Positions 62,901 to 64,000 of a stretch of DNA of 64,000 nt are shown here, piece by piece (the stretch's first letter is position 1; every line of letters starts with the position of its first letter). This DNA is from Anaspis maculata (taxonomy: Eukaryota > Arthropoda > Insecta > Coleoptera > Scraptiidae). The position numbers and the translations under genes were made by a program. The stretch is taken from NCBI GenBank assembly GCA_949128115.1, contig OX421964.1, positions 496,001 to 560,000 of the forward strand, in the 5' to 3' direction. The notes beneath the pieces were generated by a model, which was given only the letters and a program-made list of their open reading frames with translations, did not search any database and was not told where the DNA came from.

Positions 62901-64000
62901 TGTTCGTTCGTCGGATGTTGCGTTTGGAACAAGTAGCTGCCAACTTAAAAAGTGGTGACCGATCGTTTTTAAAGTCACGTGGGTTGAAGTTTGAAGTCAC
63001 GTGGGTTGGAGCCCGGAGTCACGTGGGTTAGGACCTGAACTTTTTGGATATCAATTGTGTCTTTTTTTTTGATATTTGTGGTCGTTCGTCAGATGTTGCG
63101 TTTGGAACAAGTAGCTGCCAACTCAAAAAGTGGTGACCGATCGTTTTCAAAGTCACGTGGGTTGGAGTTTGAAGTCACGTGGGTTGGAGCTCGAAGTCAC
63201 GTGGGTTAGAACCTGAATTTTTTGGATAACAATTGTGTCTATTTTTTGATATTTTTGTTCGTTCGTCGGATGTTGCGTTTGGAACGAGTAGCAGCCAACT
63301 TAAAAAGTGGTGACCGATCGTTTTTAAAGTCACGTGGGTTGAAATTTGAAGTCACGTGGGTTGGAGTTTGAAGTCACGTGGGTTGAAACATGAACTTTTT
63401 GGATAACAATTGTCTTTTTTTTTTCGATATTTGTGTTCGTATGACGGATGTTGCGTTTGGAACAAGTAGCTGCTAACTCGAAAAGTGGTGACCGATCGTT
63501 TTCAAAGTCACGTGGGTTGAAGTTTGAAGTCACGTGGGTTGGAGCCTGAAGTCACGTGGGTTCGAACCTGACTTTTTTGGATAACAATTGTGTCTATTTT
63601 TTGATATTTTTGTTCGTTCGTCGGATGTTGCGTTTGAAACGAGTAGCTGCCAACTCAAAAAGTGGTGACCGATCGTTTTTAAAGTTACGTGGGTTGAAGT
63701 TTGAAGTCACGTGGGTTGGAGCCTGGAGTCACGTGGGTTAAAACCTTAACTTTTTGGATAACAATTGTGTCTTTTTTTTTGATATTTGTGTTCGTTCGTC
63801 AGATGTTGCGTTTGGAACAAGTAGCTGCCAACTCAAAAAGTGGTGACCGATCGTTTTTAAAGTCACGTGGGTTGGAGTTTGAAGTCACGTGGATTGGAGC
63901 CCGGAGTCACGTGGGTTGGGACCTGAACTTTTTGGATAACAATTGTGTCTATTTTTTGATATTTTTGTTCGTTCGTCGGATGTTGCGTTTGGAACGAGTA
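58883..64000. repeat. 10,999-bp register block, right copy
   Basis: At least 5.1 kb repeats about 47,884-53,001 at +10,999 bp (48228 to 59227, 49166 to 60165, 50378 to 61377, 52557 to 63556). The offset equals 6,631 plus 4,368, and 4,368 equals one 2,533-bp unit plus the shortened 1,836-bp unit to within one base. The block continues past the end of the window. Confidence 0.83.

Larger units (their letters stand above)
1..64000. repeat. Head-to-tail satellite array, ~177-bp monomer
   Basis: The window is filled end to end by a tandem repeat. Successive GACCGATCG-type landmarks lie at 21, 197, 370, 547, 724, 924, 1101, 1278, 1456 and so on, giving steps of 176, 173, 177, 177, 200, 177, 177 and 178 bp. 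The same order of sub-elements recurs to position 64000. All monomers read in the same direction, and I saw no inverted copy, insertion or stretch of non-satellite DNA. Both ends are inside the array, so its true length is greater than 64 kb. The scale and higher-order organisation are typical of eukaryotic (peri)centromeric or heterochromatic satellites; that location is inference. No gene-containing gap longer than 300 bases exists because the repeat occupies everything. Confidence 0.98.

Noticed and set aside
1..64000. Promoter or enhancer array driving a gene, based on the dense E-boxes
   Set aside because: There is no gene within the window to regulate and no unique sequence. The boxes are part of the repeat unit, so a cis-regulatory call for a specific gene cannot be supported.

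Overview
The whole 64 kb window is one uninterrupted head-to-tail satellite DNA array. I found no credible protein-coding gene, RNA gene, transposon, CRISPR array or unique-sequence island. The basic monomer is about 177 bp (usually 176-179, with 155 and 200 bp length forms), so the window holds roughly 360 monomers, all in the same orientation. A homogeneous array of this size, with multi-monomer higher-order repeats, indicates a eukaryotic chromosome: a centromeric, pericentromeric or other heterochromatic block resolved by long-read assembly. Nothing in the sequence fixes the species or phylum. CpG is not depleted (about 9-11 CpG per monomer).

Monomer anatomy, using 1101-1277 as reference: (i) a palindromic CGATCG entry segment; (ii) two to four, usually three, copies of a 22-bp subrepeat, each carrying GTCACGTG followed by GGTT, a perfect E-box/G-box that also fits the budding-yeast CDEI/Cbf1 consensus RTCACRTG; (iii) an AT-rich segment with the ACAATTGT palindrome and a long T tract of variable length; (iv) a GC-richer segment TTGCGTTTGGAACGAGT, which partly resembles the mammalian CENP-B box; (v) a short A-rich linker ending AAAAAGTGGT. 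This gives on the order of 1,000 CACGTG sites in the window.

Layout: three zones differ in diagnostic variants and higher-order register. Zone A (1 to about 35.3 kb) contains repeated large blocks related by offsets of 5,745, 12,540, 7,343 and 30,271 bp, with a nested 4,310-bp tandem duplication (about 7.3-15.9 kb) and an 887-bp, five-monomer insertion (about 16.8-17.7 kb). Zone B (about 35.3-45.6 kb) is two copies of a roughly 5.37-kb unit. Zone C (about 45.6-64 kb) is built on a 2,533-bp, 14-monomer unit plus larger copies at offsets 6,631 and 10,999 bp. A marker monomer with TTAGTTAACGG occurs 18 times and serves as a ruler for these units.

The many 60-134 aa open frames on both strands arise because 177 is divisible by three and the monomer has few stops. 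They overlap one another in several frames, repeat with the satellite and show no sign of being genes. What deserves attention is the density of one bHLH/bZIP-type binding site, variation in box number per monomer, the nested duplication history, and rearrangement junctions that fall in-register at a few short conserved segments.
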